From Atherinomorus stipes (lineage: Eukaryota > Chordata > Actinopteri > Atheriniformes > Atherinidae): a stretch of 64,000 nucleotides of DNA. Positions 35,400 to 46,678 of this stretch are shown here, piece after piece. The translations under genes and the position numbers were made by a program. The stretch's first letter is position 1. Each line of letters starts with the position of its first letter. The notes beneath the pieces are model-generated. The model was not told the origin of the DNA and did not search any database. It worked only from the letters and a program-made list of their open reading frames with translations. The DNA lies in the NCBI GenBank assembly GCA_023101725.1, contig JALJCO010012849.1:496001-560000 (forward strand), in the 5' to 3' direction.

Positions 35400-36480
35400 A
35401 ATCCTACCGTATCTTTACCCGGTAGATGGTTATAAGCTGGATAGCAACAGATCCGTCAACTATGATAATATAATTCCTTAAATTACACTGAAGAAGAACT
35501 GTGACATGGAAATAAAGGACAAGAATGGTGGACGTCCAGCAACTTGTGTTCATGTGGCTTAGGACACATTCACACCAGCCTTTCTGATTGAATTCACTGC
35601 TCAGGAAGCCCACTGTGTTTGGGGAATTGTGAACGCACAAACGGACTCTGATTCAGACCAAACAAGCGGGTCTTGGTCCATTTCAAGCGAACCAAATGCA
35701 GGAAGTGGATTACAGCCGCTGCTCACTGCATTTGGTTTGACATCGCATCATGAGAAAAACGATGGGCATTGAACGCTACCAAAACAAACACACATGTAAG
35801 ATTATTTAGAAATGGCTCGTGGTCAAATGTGGAGTGACGACAAAGTGAATGTTTTAATTAATATAAGTCTGTGGTTGGAAGATTATATAAAATGGTAGAA
35901 GAAAAATATCCCAGCTCCTAGTAAGAACCCATGAAAATAAAAAAAATTATAAGAGAAAAAAAAAAGGAGGGAAGGGAAATGCAAAAGAGGAGACAAGAAA
36001 AAAAAAAAAAAAAGAAAAAAGAAAAAAATAAAAAAAAAAAAAAAGTGGCTCAGGCCACGGGACTCTGGCTAGTTTGGCAGGACGAGAGGGATCTTGGTCT
36101 GGGAGATCACCCCCACCCACTTTCCCTGAGTCTTGCAGAATATCTTGGTGTGAATGCACCTTTAAACAACAAAAAATCCAGGTTATATTTACAGTAAATA
36201 TGCCGCTGTTCCTGCTTTTTCAGTGCATTGTTCAGGAAGTAACACATTTTTCAACCAATCAACAGAGTGCAGCGTGTCAAGCTTCACCTTTTAGGGTCAG
36301 ATAGGTAAGATTGGGACCCAGCTGGAAGGGTACCAAAAAAGTTGAGCAGGTCAGGTCTTCAGGTATCTGTATTTTGATACCCTTCTCAGTTTTTGTCAGA
36401 ATAAATAAAAAAAAAAAAAGTGTTTTGATTCGTCCCATACTGTCCTGGACCCAATGGTCGAAACTTGTGCCACAAAATGA
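35400..36480. mobile_element. Nonautonomous inverted-repeat element, copy 2, with an insertion
   Basis: It shares with 12797-13356 the words gaagaac, aaggacaagaatggtgg (compare aaggatgaggatggtgg), cttgtgttcatgtggctt, aaccaatcaacagagtg, gtgtcaagc, agggtacc and, at the end, tgtcctggacccaatggtcg. Between about 35563 and 36167 other sequence interrupts it. That insert begins aggacacattcacaccag, ends tggtgtgaatgcacctttaa and includes a long A run (35999-36044). The insert looks like a separate miniature element. Confidence 0.55.
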
Positions 36481-37149
36481 GCCAGAAGCACAGACTTTTA
36501 AAAGTGTTGCTTTAAAAGGAAATGAATGTTAATCACCAAATTTTGGGATTTCATGTTTTCACATAACATAACTTCTTCTTTTTTAAAAAAAAAAAAAACA
36601 AAACAATATTTCAGGTTACTCTATGGTAAGCAATTTTATCCATCCACCAGAAATCTGCATTAAAAGGGAATTTGTTTCTAGATTAATTGTTCCAGTACCT
36701 TTTTGACTACTAGTGAATGGCGTGTGAAAATACCCAGCTAATCATGAACGACTTGTCGTTCTTTCCTCTTTACTTTTAGCTCCAGTCCTCTCAGTTCTTT
36801 CAACCACAAGCTACACGTTGAATGCAAACCCAGCTAATTACTTCCACCCAACCTCTCTGCATCTCAGCTTCAGCAAACCATGGCTCTGACAAACACAAAA
36901 CAGTATGAGTTGTCTCTCTTGTAAATGCCAAGCTCCCAGAGCTGAATGGAAGCATTTATTACCCTTTTTAATTATCAAATAGCAGGATGTCTCCGTAAGT
37001 GCCATTTCCCTGTAAACAAACTTCTCCCCTTCCAGCAAAGCACATAGTAATTAAACCTATGAAGATGGGGAACGTCTGTACAGGAGATATTTACCCTATG
37101 CATACTGAATAATGAGGTCTTGGCTGATAAAGTAAACTGCGATATATTA

Positions 37150-37655
37150 AAGTAGCCATATCAGGCTTTTCACACGTTCCAAAAGTCAACTACAGGCATA
37201 TATATGCTAAACATGTTCCTGGCACCACTATAGAAACTAATTTGATGTTAATTATTAGTTTTTTATGTGTCTAATTTATGCATATGTCATGCGCGCATGC
37301 TCACAACTGCCCGCAACAGTCAGAAAGCTTTGGAAGTCCATTGAAATAGAATAGACACTGTTCTTAACAGAATTAATTACAACGATGCCGGACACTTTTG
37401 CATTTTTGATTGATTAAATCTTTACTCGACAAGGGGTGAACTCTCCTAGACAGGAAATACATTTTCCACTGGTTTCCCGTGAAGAAACACCAGCGATCGG
37501 CCTGGATTTTTGCAGTCACCCGTGTTAAAACTGGACACCTTCACCACAACACCCGCTCTGCAGTCTCCTGTTGGCATCTGGTAAACGCAAAGACGTGGAA
37601 TATGTTAAAAGCTCATAAAAGTCCATTTTTCATGATAGGGCTCCTTTAAATTAAA
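37150..37655. repeat. Fish interspersed repeat (ends near AAAGTCCATTTTTCATGATAG)
   Basis: The right part, ataaaagtccatttttcatg, then atagggctcctttaaa, is the complement of a common fish repeat start (ttaaaggagccctat). Inner words include cgatgccggacacttttgc and caccagcgatcggcctgg. The left border is not clear. Noncoding. Confidence 0.45.
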
Positions 37656-38061
37656 TGTATGTTTTGTTTGTTGGTCAGCTGAGAAGATCACACTTCCCTT
37701 CAAGCAATGGATCAGCTGCTGTATGATTGGAAGGCTCAGAGATAAACTCTTGTTAGTGATGTATCATTTAATCTGGACAGCTACGATAGAAAAGCAACTA
37801 TTTTACCTCTCAGCTCTCTTGTTTTGGCTGTTTTCCAGGCCAAACTGTTTATTTAGATAGAAGCTCACACTCCTGGTTCAGGCTGTCCAACACTGTCCCT
37901 TCTAACTTTCCCCCTCACTGTCAGCACAGAGCAGCCACATGATAAAAAAAAATAAGTTCTTGAACAAGTTAACCAAACTCTTAAGACCTACATTAATTTC
38001 TTGGTGCTTTAGATCAGCAGTAATTTTGTGGTCCTTCGTGCCATTGCTTTGATTGTATATG

Positions 38062-38415
38062 TTTATATAAGTCGTCCTCAAAATTATTCATATACTCTCC
38101 AATTAAAGAAGCTGTCAGCTGTCAGTGAGATAAGTTGAAATTGACAAAAGTAATAAAAAAAATACCTGTTGACAGGTATTTTGGTCCACTGTTCATGGAA
38201 AAGGTGCTCTAACATGTCTGGGACAGTTTTGTTTGTTTGTTTTTTAAATATTTCCTGCCACGATTCAAAAGCAATATTTTATTTCACTAAAATATAATTT
38301 TGCAAATTTTTCTTTTTTTTTTCTTTTTTAGTTTCTTGTTATTTGAATTACTATTGTGAATTTAGTCTTTTCTTGAATTGGAGGGTATGGATAATTTTGT
38401 GAACAACTGTATATG
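38062..38415. mobile_element. Tc1-type nonautonomous element, uninterrupted short copy
   Basis: The left end gtcgtcctcaaaattattca and the right end ggataattttgtgaacaact are inverted repeats. The body has tttggtccactgttcatgga and acatgtctgggacagttttg, as in 10477-11529. It lacks the insertion present at 10563-11092 and a further internal segment. It is useful as the reference for the nested copies. Confidence 0.65.
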
Positions 38416-39428
38416 TGTATGATTTGTTTTGATTTGTCTAGTGGTAGATTTTATTTGTTTTACTGCTTTAATTTAGTCTATGTGCTTTTGATTATGTTTT
38501 TTATTCTGTGACTATTTTATTGTACCACTATTTTATTTTACCTGCACCACTGCGGAACCAATGCTGTTCATAAAATGGCTATAGAAATACAGTGGACTGG
38601 AACTCCACACCAGAATATCACATTTTAATGCCGATATCGATCCATAATATTGGTGTGCCAATAATATCGGACATCCTTACTTAATATCATTCCTTTAACC
38701 TTTTGGTTCTGGCCCACTTTTCTCGACAACAACTTAAGGCGAAATATTGGACAAAAGGGAAATTTAATGTCTAAAAGTGAGGTCATCAAAATCAGTAGGA
38801 TTTCTCTGAGGAGCACCAATGTAAAGTGAGAATAAATAACATAACAAAACTATTTAAATATCTTAAAAATGATAATAATAATATTTTAGTGTGGATCAAA
38901 GTGATAATGAAACTGGCCGAACATCAAAGACATTGTTGCTAACTCTCAGGCCATGTTATTAGCATGGCTACAAAGCAGGAAACAGCATTAGCTGGAGTCT
39001 GTTTCCTGCTTCATTTGATGTTTTCTGAGACATTGTAAATTTGTGGAAACTGGCACATGCTTATTTACAGCGTGCGATGGGAAAGATGACTTTCGCTTTG
39101 ATGTTGATTTTCCCTCTGATTACTTACACTAACGGCACAATGCAGCTCATCAGAACAGCCGGAATGAGAGGCTTGAGCAAACACACACAGCTGAAACTCA
39201 AGGACTCTTCCAGTGTACCCAGTGTGTGAACTCACAGGAGCAGCTATTCACTGACTGGTTGAGTGCATCGCTGTAAGCAGAAAGCATCTATATTTAGAGA
39301 CGTTTCCAATCCACACTGAAACAATTCACGGCCACTCAGTATATTTGAACCAGGAAACAGAAATAGTGATATGGATATGGCCTACAATTGGCAAACCACT
39401 TCATCACGTCTTCTTTCTCGCCCTGCAG

Positions 39429-39649
39429 GTGACTGGTACCATGGGAAACATGAAGACTGGCTTGCAGCAGCACCTAGCAAGGTTGGATGAGATTTTTGCC
39501 ACGCGGGGGGACTACGTGCAGACGCTGCAGTTCATGCAGCAGATGGCTGACAATGTGATCAAACAGCTGCTGGGTCTGCCTGACTGGGAGGAGGCTAAAG
39601 TGGATCTGGCATCCGTCGCTGACCAAACAGCAAGCATAGAGTACTACAG
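39429..39649 (+). CDS. ttyh2: Tweety-family protein, internal exon (extracellular domain 1, RGD-containing)
   Basis: The exon has 73 codons plus two bases and starts in phase 0 after tctcgccctgcag. The first residues, VTGTMGNMK, follow directly from the previous exon. Next comes QQHLARLDEIFATRGDY, a diagnostic tweety stretch. The RGD codons are at 39504-39512. An RGD here is also known in vertebrate TTYH1 and TTYH2 and has been discussed as a possible integrin contact. The rest is helical and polar (QFMQQMADNVIKQLLGLPDW), as expected for the extracellular four-helix region. It ends TAC AG|G in phase 2, with donor GTAAAG. No internal stop or frameshift is present, so this is a live exon and not a processed copy. 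Confidence 0.93.
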
Positions 39650-40371
39650 GTAAAGAAACAGAAATATAGACGCAAGATGGTCAGAAGCTCTGTGAGGGTG
39701 TCACATATGAAATATGCAGAACAAACAGAATAAATAGACAAAATCAGAATTCCTCAAAATTCAGAATGCAGTGTTCTCATGCTATGAATATTGCACAAGG
39801 TTGTGTTGTGCACAGATTTTTGTGGGAGGCAAAAGTTGCACATGCTGGCCACATTAGCGTTTCAGAATATTATGTTATTCATGTAGAGGGAACAAGCTGC
39901 ATCTTCCTACATGGTTGTCCACGGTGGGTTAGCTGGAAGAAATTTATGAAAGTCGACTTGCGAGCATGAGTCAAAGTGGCTGCAAACCAGGACTGCCATA
40001 TGACATATTCATGAACATTGAATTTCAATATGAAGTCATACACTGTTCAGAGTCTATGATATCAAACGTCCTTTACAGTTGCAATCACTGAGCAATTCAA
40101 AAACATTGATGTGGTTAATTCATGCGTGGGGAGCCACATTCTGCGTGTTTTGACCTGGATGTATCACATGATATTAAGTAGATGGGAGTAAATGATGCGA
40201 TTTACATAAATGCATCACCTTCTCATGTCAATCTGGACTTCTTTAACAGAACTGCTGTGTGGCACATTCAAAAATGAAGGCTTTGTATTAAATATCACCC
40301 ATAATTCCTTCACTCGAACATCTTAATTGAACAGAAACGGTGAAATAGAAGCTAATAAATGCACTGCTTGT

Positions 40372-40757
40372 CGGGAAGCACGATATTGGAATTTTGGCCG
40401 ATATCCGATACGCCGATGTTTTGAAACTCATGTGGCAAATGACCGATATCGATACCGATATTAAAGCTGAAAAAAGATAAGCAGTCATTGCAAATATCAG
40501 TTTTGATTTCCATTTCCGACACTTTGAAAAATAGGGGTGGGAAAAAAATGTCGATACACTGAAATATCACAATATTTGCATATGCCAATATCAAATTGAT
40601 ATTTAAAAACACGGTATCAATCTATTTTACTTACAAAATCTCACAATATTTTGTGAATTTTTGCGAGATTTAGTAACAGATTGCATATAGAGAGATTTCG
40701 TTGGTAAAATAGACCCATACCACACTTTTAAATGTCAGTGTATCAGCACATAGATAT
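40372..40757 (+). mobile_element. ATATCG-rich hAT-type miniature element, truncated copy
   Basis: It starts gcacgatattggaattttgg and gccgatatccgatacgcc, like the copy at 7313. The palindromic core begins at about 40532 (taggggtgggaaaaaaatg), but the sequence breaks off at about 40757 in the right half. Other repeat sequence follows directly. Confidence 0.6.
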
Positions 40758-40765
40758 CATTAGAT

Positions 40766-41116
40766 GCCGCCTCCGACGCTGTTGTCCATTGGAGCGATGC
40801 GTCAGCTCGGCCACCATCTTAGGCAGGGGGAAGCCCCGTCTCCTCATTGCATTAATCAATGTAGGCAGAAATCTATCCCCGATTAAATACTCCATAAATG
40901 ACTAAATTTTCAACCGATTTTCAAGCCGTTTGTATTACTATAAATATCTGACTTTTATGACAAAGCATTGATTATTTCATTTACATATACACATACTTAG
41001 ACACACCTACATGCATACATAGTAATTTTATAGCCTGGTACACCAGCGTGACCAACGCCATGTATGAGACACGGCAAGTCAGACTTGCCGCGTGTCTCAC
41101 ACATAGCGCTGGTCAG
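40766..41116. repeat. Unclassified repeat ending in a 33-bp-arm hairpin
   Basis: The start gatgccgcctccgacgctgt, then gtcagctcggccaccatctt, has the look of a common fish repeat. At 41048-41116 there is an inverted repeat: gaccaacgcc, atgagacacggcaagtc and its complement gacttgccgcgtgtctca, gcgctggtc. The two parts may be one element or two. Confidence 0.5.
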
Positions 41117-41153
41117 GCAGCTTTTTTAAAATTTTTTTTTTTTTAAATCCCGA

Positions 41154-41156
<3 letters not shown>

Positions 41157-41192
<36 letters not shown>

Positions 41193-41210
41193 CTCTCCAT
41201 ATATATATAG
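41157..41210. repeat. CT microsatellite followed by short AT run
   Basis: About 14 CT units with one interruption (cgctctctc), then atatatata. A simple repeat in the intron. Confidence 0.9.
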
Positions 41211-42305
41211 TAGTGGAGCACAAATATAATGAATAAAGAAATAAGTTAGTATATCAAATCATAAACCAGAACAAAACCCACAAATTGCCATAATAATAAT
41301 AAAAAAGTAATAACACCAAAACCAGAAATCTTCACATTGTTTCAGTGGATAACTCTCTTGTTGGGACTGTTTCCAGCCAATCAGAGAGTTGAAAAATTTA
41401 ATAAGGTCAACAAACTTTCCCTTTTTTACTACAGAATAAATGTTGTGGGGTTTTAAATTTTAAATATGCAAGTTACAAAGTAAATTCAGAAATTCATCCT
41501 CAGATTGATGTGAAAAAGTGCCATTAGCTACAGCTATTTTGTTTATACTTTTTAGGTAAGTTAAAGCAGATATTTTTCTTTTTCCCAGGGACCGTGACAT
41601 TTGAGACCTTTGTGTTTTACACATTACTGCCTTAAGAGATGCAAATAAATTGGCTAAACTTCCAGAAACTTTATTTCTGACCTCTCTGGTTGCTCAGCTA
41701 TAATTTGGGGTAAAATAATAAGGCCAAATATAAACACTTCTGCTCAAGAATGTTTGGGATCACTTTCCCATTAAATCCAACAGGAAAGTGATCGCAAACT
41801 TTTGAGCTGTTCTGTACTTATTTTCCAACTTTGTTCCAACAAAATGATGGGATTTAAGAAGCCCAAATCAAGGTGGATATCTGGTTTACGTGTGTTGATT
41901 TCACAACAGATACTCCAAACAAATATAGGACATGAAGAAGAGCTGTCTGAACCACATGCAACTTTAAAAGCAAGAACATTCCAGAGACAAAGGGTTTCCA
42001 AACCTGCAGTCCAGGACCCCCAACGCCATGGCAGTGCATTCACACTGTGCTTACAAGCAAGGCACAGGAGGTTGATGGATCCAGAACATTTGGAGCCAGT
42101 TTAACAGATACAGAGGATTAAACTCTTTCCAGACACTAGCATGAGAGGAAAACATGGCTAAAAATTCTGTTGCTTGATTCAGAGAGAGACCAGGTGGTCC
42201 CTCAGTGTGGCCAAGATTCACACTGACACTGCAGGAAAGAATGAGATCATATGCAGCCAAGATCCCCGTTCATGCAGCAGCAATCAGCTTTCAGTACCTT
42301 GCTTT

Positions 42306-43096
42306 TAGGGCTGTGTGATATACTGATATATCGTGATATGATATTTACATGAGAGAGATATATTTACACATATCGTTATATCACGGTATTAGTTGTGCAA
42401 AAAAATTTTTTGCTTTATTTTTTTGTAATGACCCGGCTGCACCTCAACTGACTACAAAGGGGGTCACCAAATTATTTAATAAAGGTGGAAAAAAATATCA
42501 ATACACTGAAATATTGCGATATTTTCATATGCTGATACCATATCTAAATTTAAAAATGTGGTATCGATCTATTTTACTGATGAAATGTCATCGTTTTGTT
42601 ACGCAATCTCTTGAGATTTCACGAAATACCGCAAGAGTTTGTAACAGAACGATGAAATCTCACAGTATTTTGTGAAATATGGTATCAGCATATGGAAAAT
42701 ATCACAATATTTCAGTGTATCGATATTTTTTCCCATCTTTATTATTTAAACTGTCTGGAAGACGATCCTCCCCAAGACTTTTACAAAGAAATCATAAAAA
42801 AACAGCCAACTATCTTTAATCACTTCGATTTAACAAACATTTCTAACCAGTGTTTTTCAGCTCCATCTCTGCAGTGGAGCGATACCTTCACACTAAACAT
42901 GTTTCAAAACTAAAAACAGCTGTTTGAGATGAAATGAAGCTTTCAGACAAATTAGAAGCCAAAGGGGGGAAGGAAAAAGGGAAAAAGGGAGGAAAAGAGG
43001 GGAAAAAAAAAACCCAGCGGTAAAAATACCAGTATATATCGTCATCTACGATAAATATATCGTGATATGATATTTGCTCCATTTTGCCCAGCCCTA
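42306..43096. mobile_element. hAT-type element (TAGGGCTGTG end) carrying a palindromic MITE
   Basis: The left end TAGGGCTGTGTGATATACTG and the right end cattttgcccagccCTA are inverted, with tgatatatcgtgatatgata and its complement just inside each end. Flanking octamers are cttgcttt (left) and cttggttg (right), matching at 6 of 8 positions. The element at 42480-42741 is inserted in it with an exact 8-bp duplication. Noncoding. Confidence 0.7.
42480..42741. mobile_element. Stand-alone palindromic hAT MITE with TTATTTAA target duplication
   Basis: The 262-bp unit begins taaaggtggaaaaaaatatc and ends atattttttcccatctttA. TTATTTAA is present on both sides (42472-42479 and 42742-42749), the 8-bp duplication expected of hAT transposition. 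It is the same palindromic unit that forms the core of the elements at 7313, 52599 and 56058. The whole unit is self-complementary. Confidence 0.8.
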
Positions 43097-44544
43097 CTTG
43101 GTTGTGTTTACATCTTGACTTAGTGTGTCCACTTGTCTTTGGATCACTCCAGATTCAGTTTATTGCTGAATATAAACAGGGTCTTTGAGCAAAAATTGAT
43201 CCATGGCCTTTTATTTTCCAGTCCTTGACAGGCTCAGCGATATTTCTGAGGGATTGGCCGTGACAGACAGGCTGGTGTGTTCGTATTGATCTGTAATGTG
43301 ACTCCTTTGCTCGGCCGATAACTCAATAACCCACCTAGCTCCAGGCTAATGGAGCAGGCAGACCAGTAGACGGCAAGCTTTTAATGAACTCTCACTCAGT
43401 CTCACCCCTACAAACATCTTGGGCATGGCTAGATGTTTACATAAGTGTTTTTAATTTGAATGCATCAGTCCAAGCTGCTCCATCAGAGCTCTCACCTGAG
43501 TTTGTGCTGCTTCACTGCCTCACTGAGCAAAGAACACTTCTGGGTTTTATTTATTTATTTCTTTTGATGTTTAAGCTTTCACATTTGAATCTGTTATCTG
43601 AAAGTTTCTTTAGAAAATGATTGTATCATACTTAAATGCACCTTCTCCACAACTCTTGTGTATGTATGTTTTACTCAGACTATAATTGGATTAGGATAAC
43701 AGAGACAAACGTGGCGACATGGTGTCACTGACAAGCCTCTCATGTTGATGCCTCAGCTTCTCGCACTATACCCTGCCAGGAGGGATTTCGTAGGGTAATG
43801 AGAATGCAGGTTAATGGGGAAGCAGAAGACACAAATGACAGGATAACAAGACAGATGCTGAGTGATGAGTGCAGGGGAATAACGAATTAAAAAGAGGATG
43901 TTTGCTCTTGGAAATATACAGATGATGGCATTTTGACGGAAAAGATGGATTGACTGATATCTGTGTAGGAAAGAAAAGAAAGCGCCTCCGCACAGATTTT
44001 TATGACAGCATGAAGCATTCAGCCATATGGGTTTGAAGCCATTCATTATTTACCATCTGGACAGGTTTTGCCATGTCCGGTCGCAAGCTTGGCTACCGTT
44101 CACATAACAGATGGTTACACTGAAGAGGGCGGAGTTTGCCCTCAAACACACTCATACACACCTCAGGTGACAGCTTCTGCATGTGTCTGGTGATGTGAGA
44201 GGAAGTGGGACAACCTCCTCTTGTGGCTTACCGGATTTCTTGTATTCTTGACCTTATCTAAACTCATCCAGCTTCACTCACTTGATGGAAAAATACAACT
44301 TTTGTAGAGTTTTGCAATTGTTTCGTCACTAAATAACAATGATGTTTATGATGTTTTCACCAGTGTTTGGGCTGCCCTCTGCTCAGAAATGTCATTGCCT
44401 CTTGCTGGCACACATATGGTTTGGTGTTAAACTGGATCAGCCAACAGGAAGCACTGCTTGGTTGTTATCAGGGCTAAATTTAACTAAAAGGGAAAAAATG
44501 TCACTGGTCAAGTTTACATTGTGGTATACATGTGTGTATACATA

Positions 44545-45312
44545 TTTGTTTGGCATGCTACGATATAAAATTTCATGTCACGGTTATTGTGACCGAAATT
44601 ATCACGGTTATCGATATTATCGCGGTATTGGTGAAATTTCCTCAAATTTTCAAAACGTTCTTATACAGACGCTAAAATCTTTTCACCAAGTTTCAATTAA
44701 AAGAAAATAATAACAAGCACAATTGGCGTAACATGTAGACATCAAACATATAAATGTGCATTAAAGATGCATCTTATGACCATAAGATGGTTCCTCGCTT
44801 CATGCAATATTGTAGATAAGAACCAAGAAATCTTTTCTTCACATTCGGTGCTCAAGACTTGATCTAGTCTCGACAGATTTCAGAAGAACTGGTCCAGAAA
44901 GGAAACTTAAACAGTTTCATGTACCTTAGTAGAAATCACATGTTCATATCACAGCAGAACTACCATATTAAATGTGGCAGAAACTTTATTTATTTATGGT
45001 ATTATCTTAAAGTTTCCTCCTAGCATACTTTAAAAAATCCAGAATACATCCAGACTTTAGACTTTGTCCTTTTAGAATGGAAAAAATCTCCAGAGCTTCC
45101 ATGCGGTGCCTTCCGCCATGTTTTCAGAAGCCAAACATGCAAACTGTGTTTGAGGGACTGCTGCTGCTTTTCCACAGCATCACTGTGAGTTTTTCACAGA
45201 GTACGATAATCAAGGTTTTACAGTAATTAAAATCTGAAATGGTAATACTAATTGTCAGGGAGTTATATCCCGATTTATCTTTTTATCAATTATTGTTACA
45301 TCCCTAATATAT
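44545..45312. repeat. hAT-like repeat with TTACATCCCTA end
   Basis: The left part contains gtcacggttattgtgaccga, ttatcacggttatcgatatt and cgcggtattgg. The right end is caattattgttacatcccta, the complement of TAGGGATGTAACAATA. The left terminus is not clear. Noncoding. Confidence 0.5.
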
Positions 45313-46435
45313 GTATATGTATTGTATTGGTTGTGAATATTGTAACATTTTGAGCTCTGAAACTGTTTCCAAACCATTCATTCTCACTTGTGCACAGCTT
45401 CAATTATTCTTGTTTCAATTGGGGGGCAAACTTTAATTTTGAGGGTTTTTGGTAATTGAGGTTTCCTGTTAGCAGCAGCAAATAACCTCCACATATTGTC
45501 TATAAACTAACTTAGCTACCCCACATATTTCCTAAAGCTTAGCAGCATCAGAACTGCAATCTATCAATAGACTAAAATGATAACAGAAACCACTTTACCC
45601 TTTCATTAAAGTCATAATATATCCTAAAGAGTCGTTGATGTTAAGCCAACTGAACTCATAAGCTAGCATCTATGTTTTCAACTCAAAAGTGCTCCTAGCT
45701 TCCCCAGATTGTATTGGCATAAGCTAGCTAACAAATTAGCTAACCGAATTGTAGCTCGTTTATGTGTTTTGATTGATAATAAAAAATATATGTATATATA
45801 TTTTATGTATATAGCTTGTTTGATTTGTTGTCTTACCATGAAGGTCTTCAGCTCATATTCTTCCTTATTTCTTTATCACGGGTGCATTATTGCTGCATTT
45901 TCTGTTGAAATGGGAATCTTTTAAGAGAGACTTCATTTTGTTGATGAGGTGGAACATAATGCTGCTATCTCCATGTCAGAGAGAGAAACCAGTGAGTGTT
46001 TTTTGGACTGAATTCATAGCTTGCTAACAAACAGGACAGTGTAAAACTGAACCTAAAGGGAATCTAGGGGTAGAAAAGGATAGACTAAGCCTTTACCGGT
46101 CGACTACAGGTCAGGATCTATGATAATGTTAAGTCTTATTTGACTTTCTTGTCACACAAAGTATAGTCTGTTGGGAGATTTTTCATCACCATGTTAGCTA
46201 ATTGCTTATCTCTCTCAAAATGGAGTGACTACCACGACATAATGTGAGAAGATAATGAGCCAAGCAGACTAAAATGTGCAGATTATGTTATTACAGATAA
46301 ATACACAGAGTAACATCAGAATCATTCATAAAATGAGAACAAAACTGGAGTTTCTCTCAACAAATCTCCACATACTGAGCCAAAACATGCATCCACTTGC
46401 AGCCGTTTAATTTTCGGGTCTGTCTATATCTGCAG

Positions 46436-46531
46436 GTGGCTCACATACCTGCTGATCCTCATCCTGGACCTGATCATCTGCCTGCTGGCCTGTCTGGGAC
46501 TGGCCAAGCAATCCCGCTGGCTGCTCACCAC
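46436..46531 (+). CDS. ttyh2: Tweety-family protein, internal exon (third membrane helix)
   Basis: The 96-bp exon completes the split Arg codon AG|G and then encodes WLTYLLILILDLIICLLACL, an uninterrupted hydrophobic helix that ends in GLAKQSRWLLT. In tweety proteins this is the third transmembrane segment, where the chain re-enters the membrane after the first extracellular domain. The acidic residue in ILDLIIC and the Lys/Arg cap at the cytoplasmic end match the family pattern. The acceptor is tatctgcag and the donor GTGAGTCTA. The exon ends AC|, phase 2, and joins the G of the next exon to give Thr. There are no stops. Nothing else in the window encodes this segment, so it is single copy here. 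Confidence 0.92.
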
Positions 46532-46634
46532 GTGAGTCTAATATTTTTTGTAAAACTGGTACATTTACAGCGACAAGCTGTTTTCTTGTCTTTGTTGTTT
46601 AAAAGAAAAGCGACAGTCTTTTTTTTTTAATCTT

Positions 46635-46645
46635 TGTGTGTGTGT

Positions 46646-46676
<31 letters not shown>

Positions 46677-46678
46677 GT
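46635..46678. repeat. TG microsatellite and G run
   Basis: About 13 TG units are followed by 18 G bases (46661-46678). It lies about 100 bp downstream of the TM3 exon donor. Confidence 0.9.

Larger units (their letters stand above)
15022..39428 (+). other. ttyh2: 24.4-kb ttyh2 intron with many transposable elements
   Basis: The intron starts GTGAGTAAA and ends cgccctgcag. It holds the whole DIRS element (26536-32204), a disrupted Tc1-like/L2 composite and many smaller repeats, listed separately. I see no further coding exon. Stretches where I recognise nothing: 15022-16190, 16320-17035, 17080-18150, 18275-19435, 20525-21535, 24715-25925, 26240-26530, 32210-35120, 36490-37145, 37660-38060 and 38700-39428. 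A short hAT-like scrap with cgatatcg and ggacatcc motifs lies at about 38620-38690. Confidence 0.85.
39650..46435 (+). other. ttyh2: 6.8-kb ttyh2 intron
   Basis: The donor is GTAAAGAAA and the acceptor tatctgcag. It contains hAT-type repeats at 40372-40757, 42306-43096 and about 44545-45312, another repeat with a hairpin at 40766-41116, and a CT run at 41157-41190. The stretch 41740-42260 holds a 100-codon open frame (41802-42104) and a small inverted repeat around aggaaagtgatc that I do not recognise. I see nothing in 39650-40370, 41215-41740, 43100-44540 or 45315-46430. Confidence 0.85.

Noticed and set aside
35931..36197. Lys/Glu-rich 88-codon open frame
   Set aside because: Made by poly-A and AG-rich sequence in a repeat insert; not a gene.
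41157..41190. Possible CRISPR-like or regulatory repeat
   Set aside because: Plain CT microsatellite; no spacers, vertebrate DNA.
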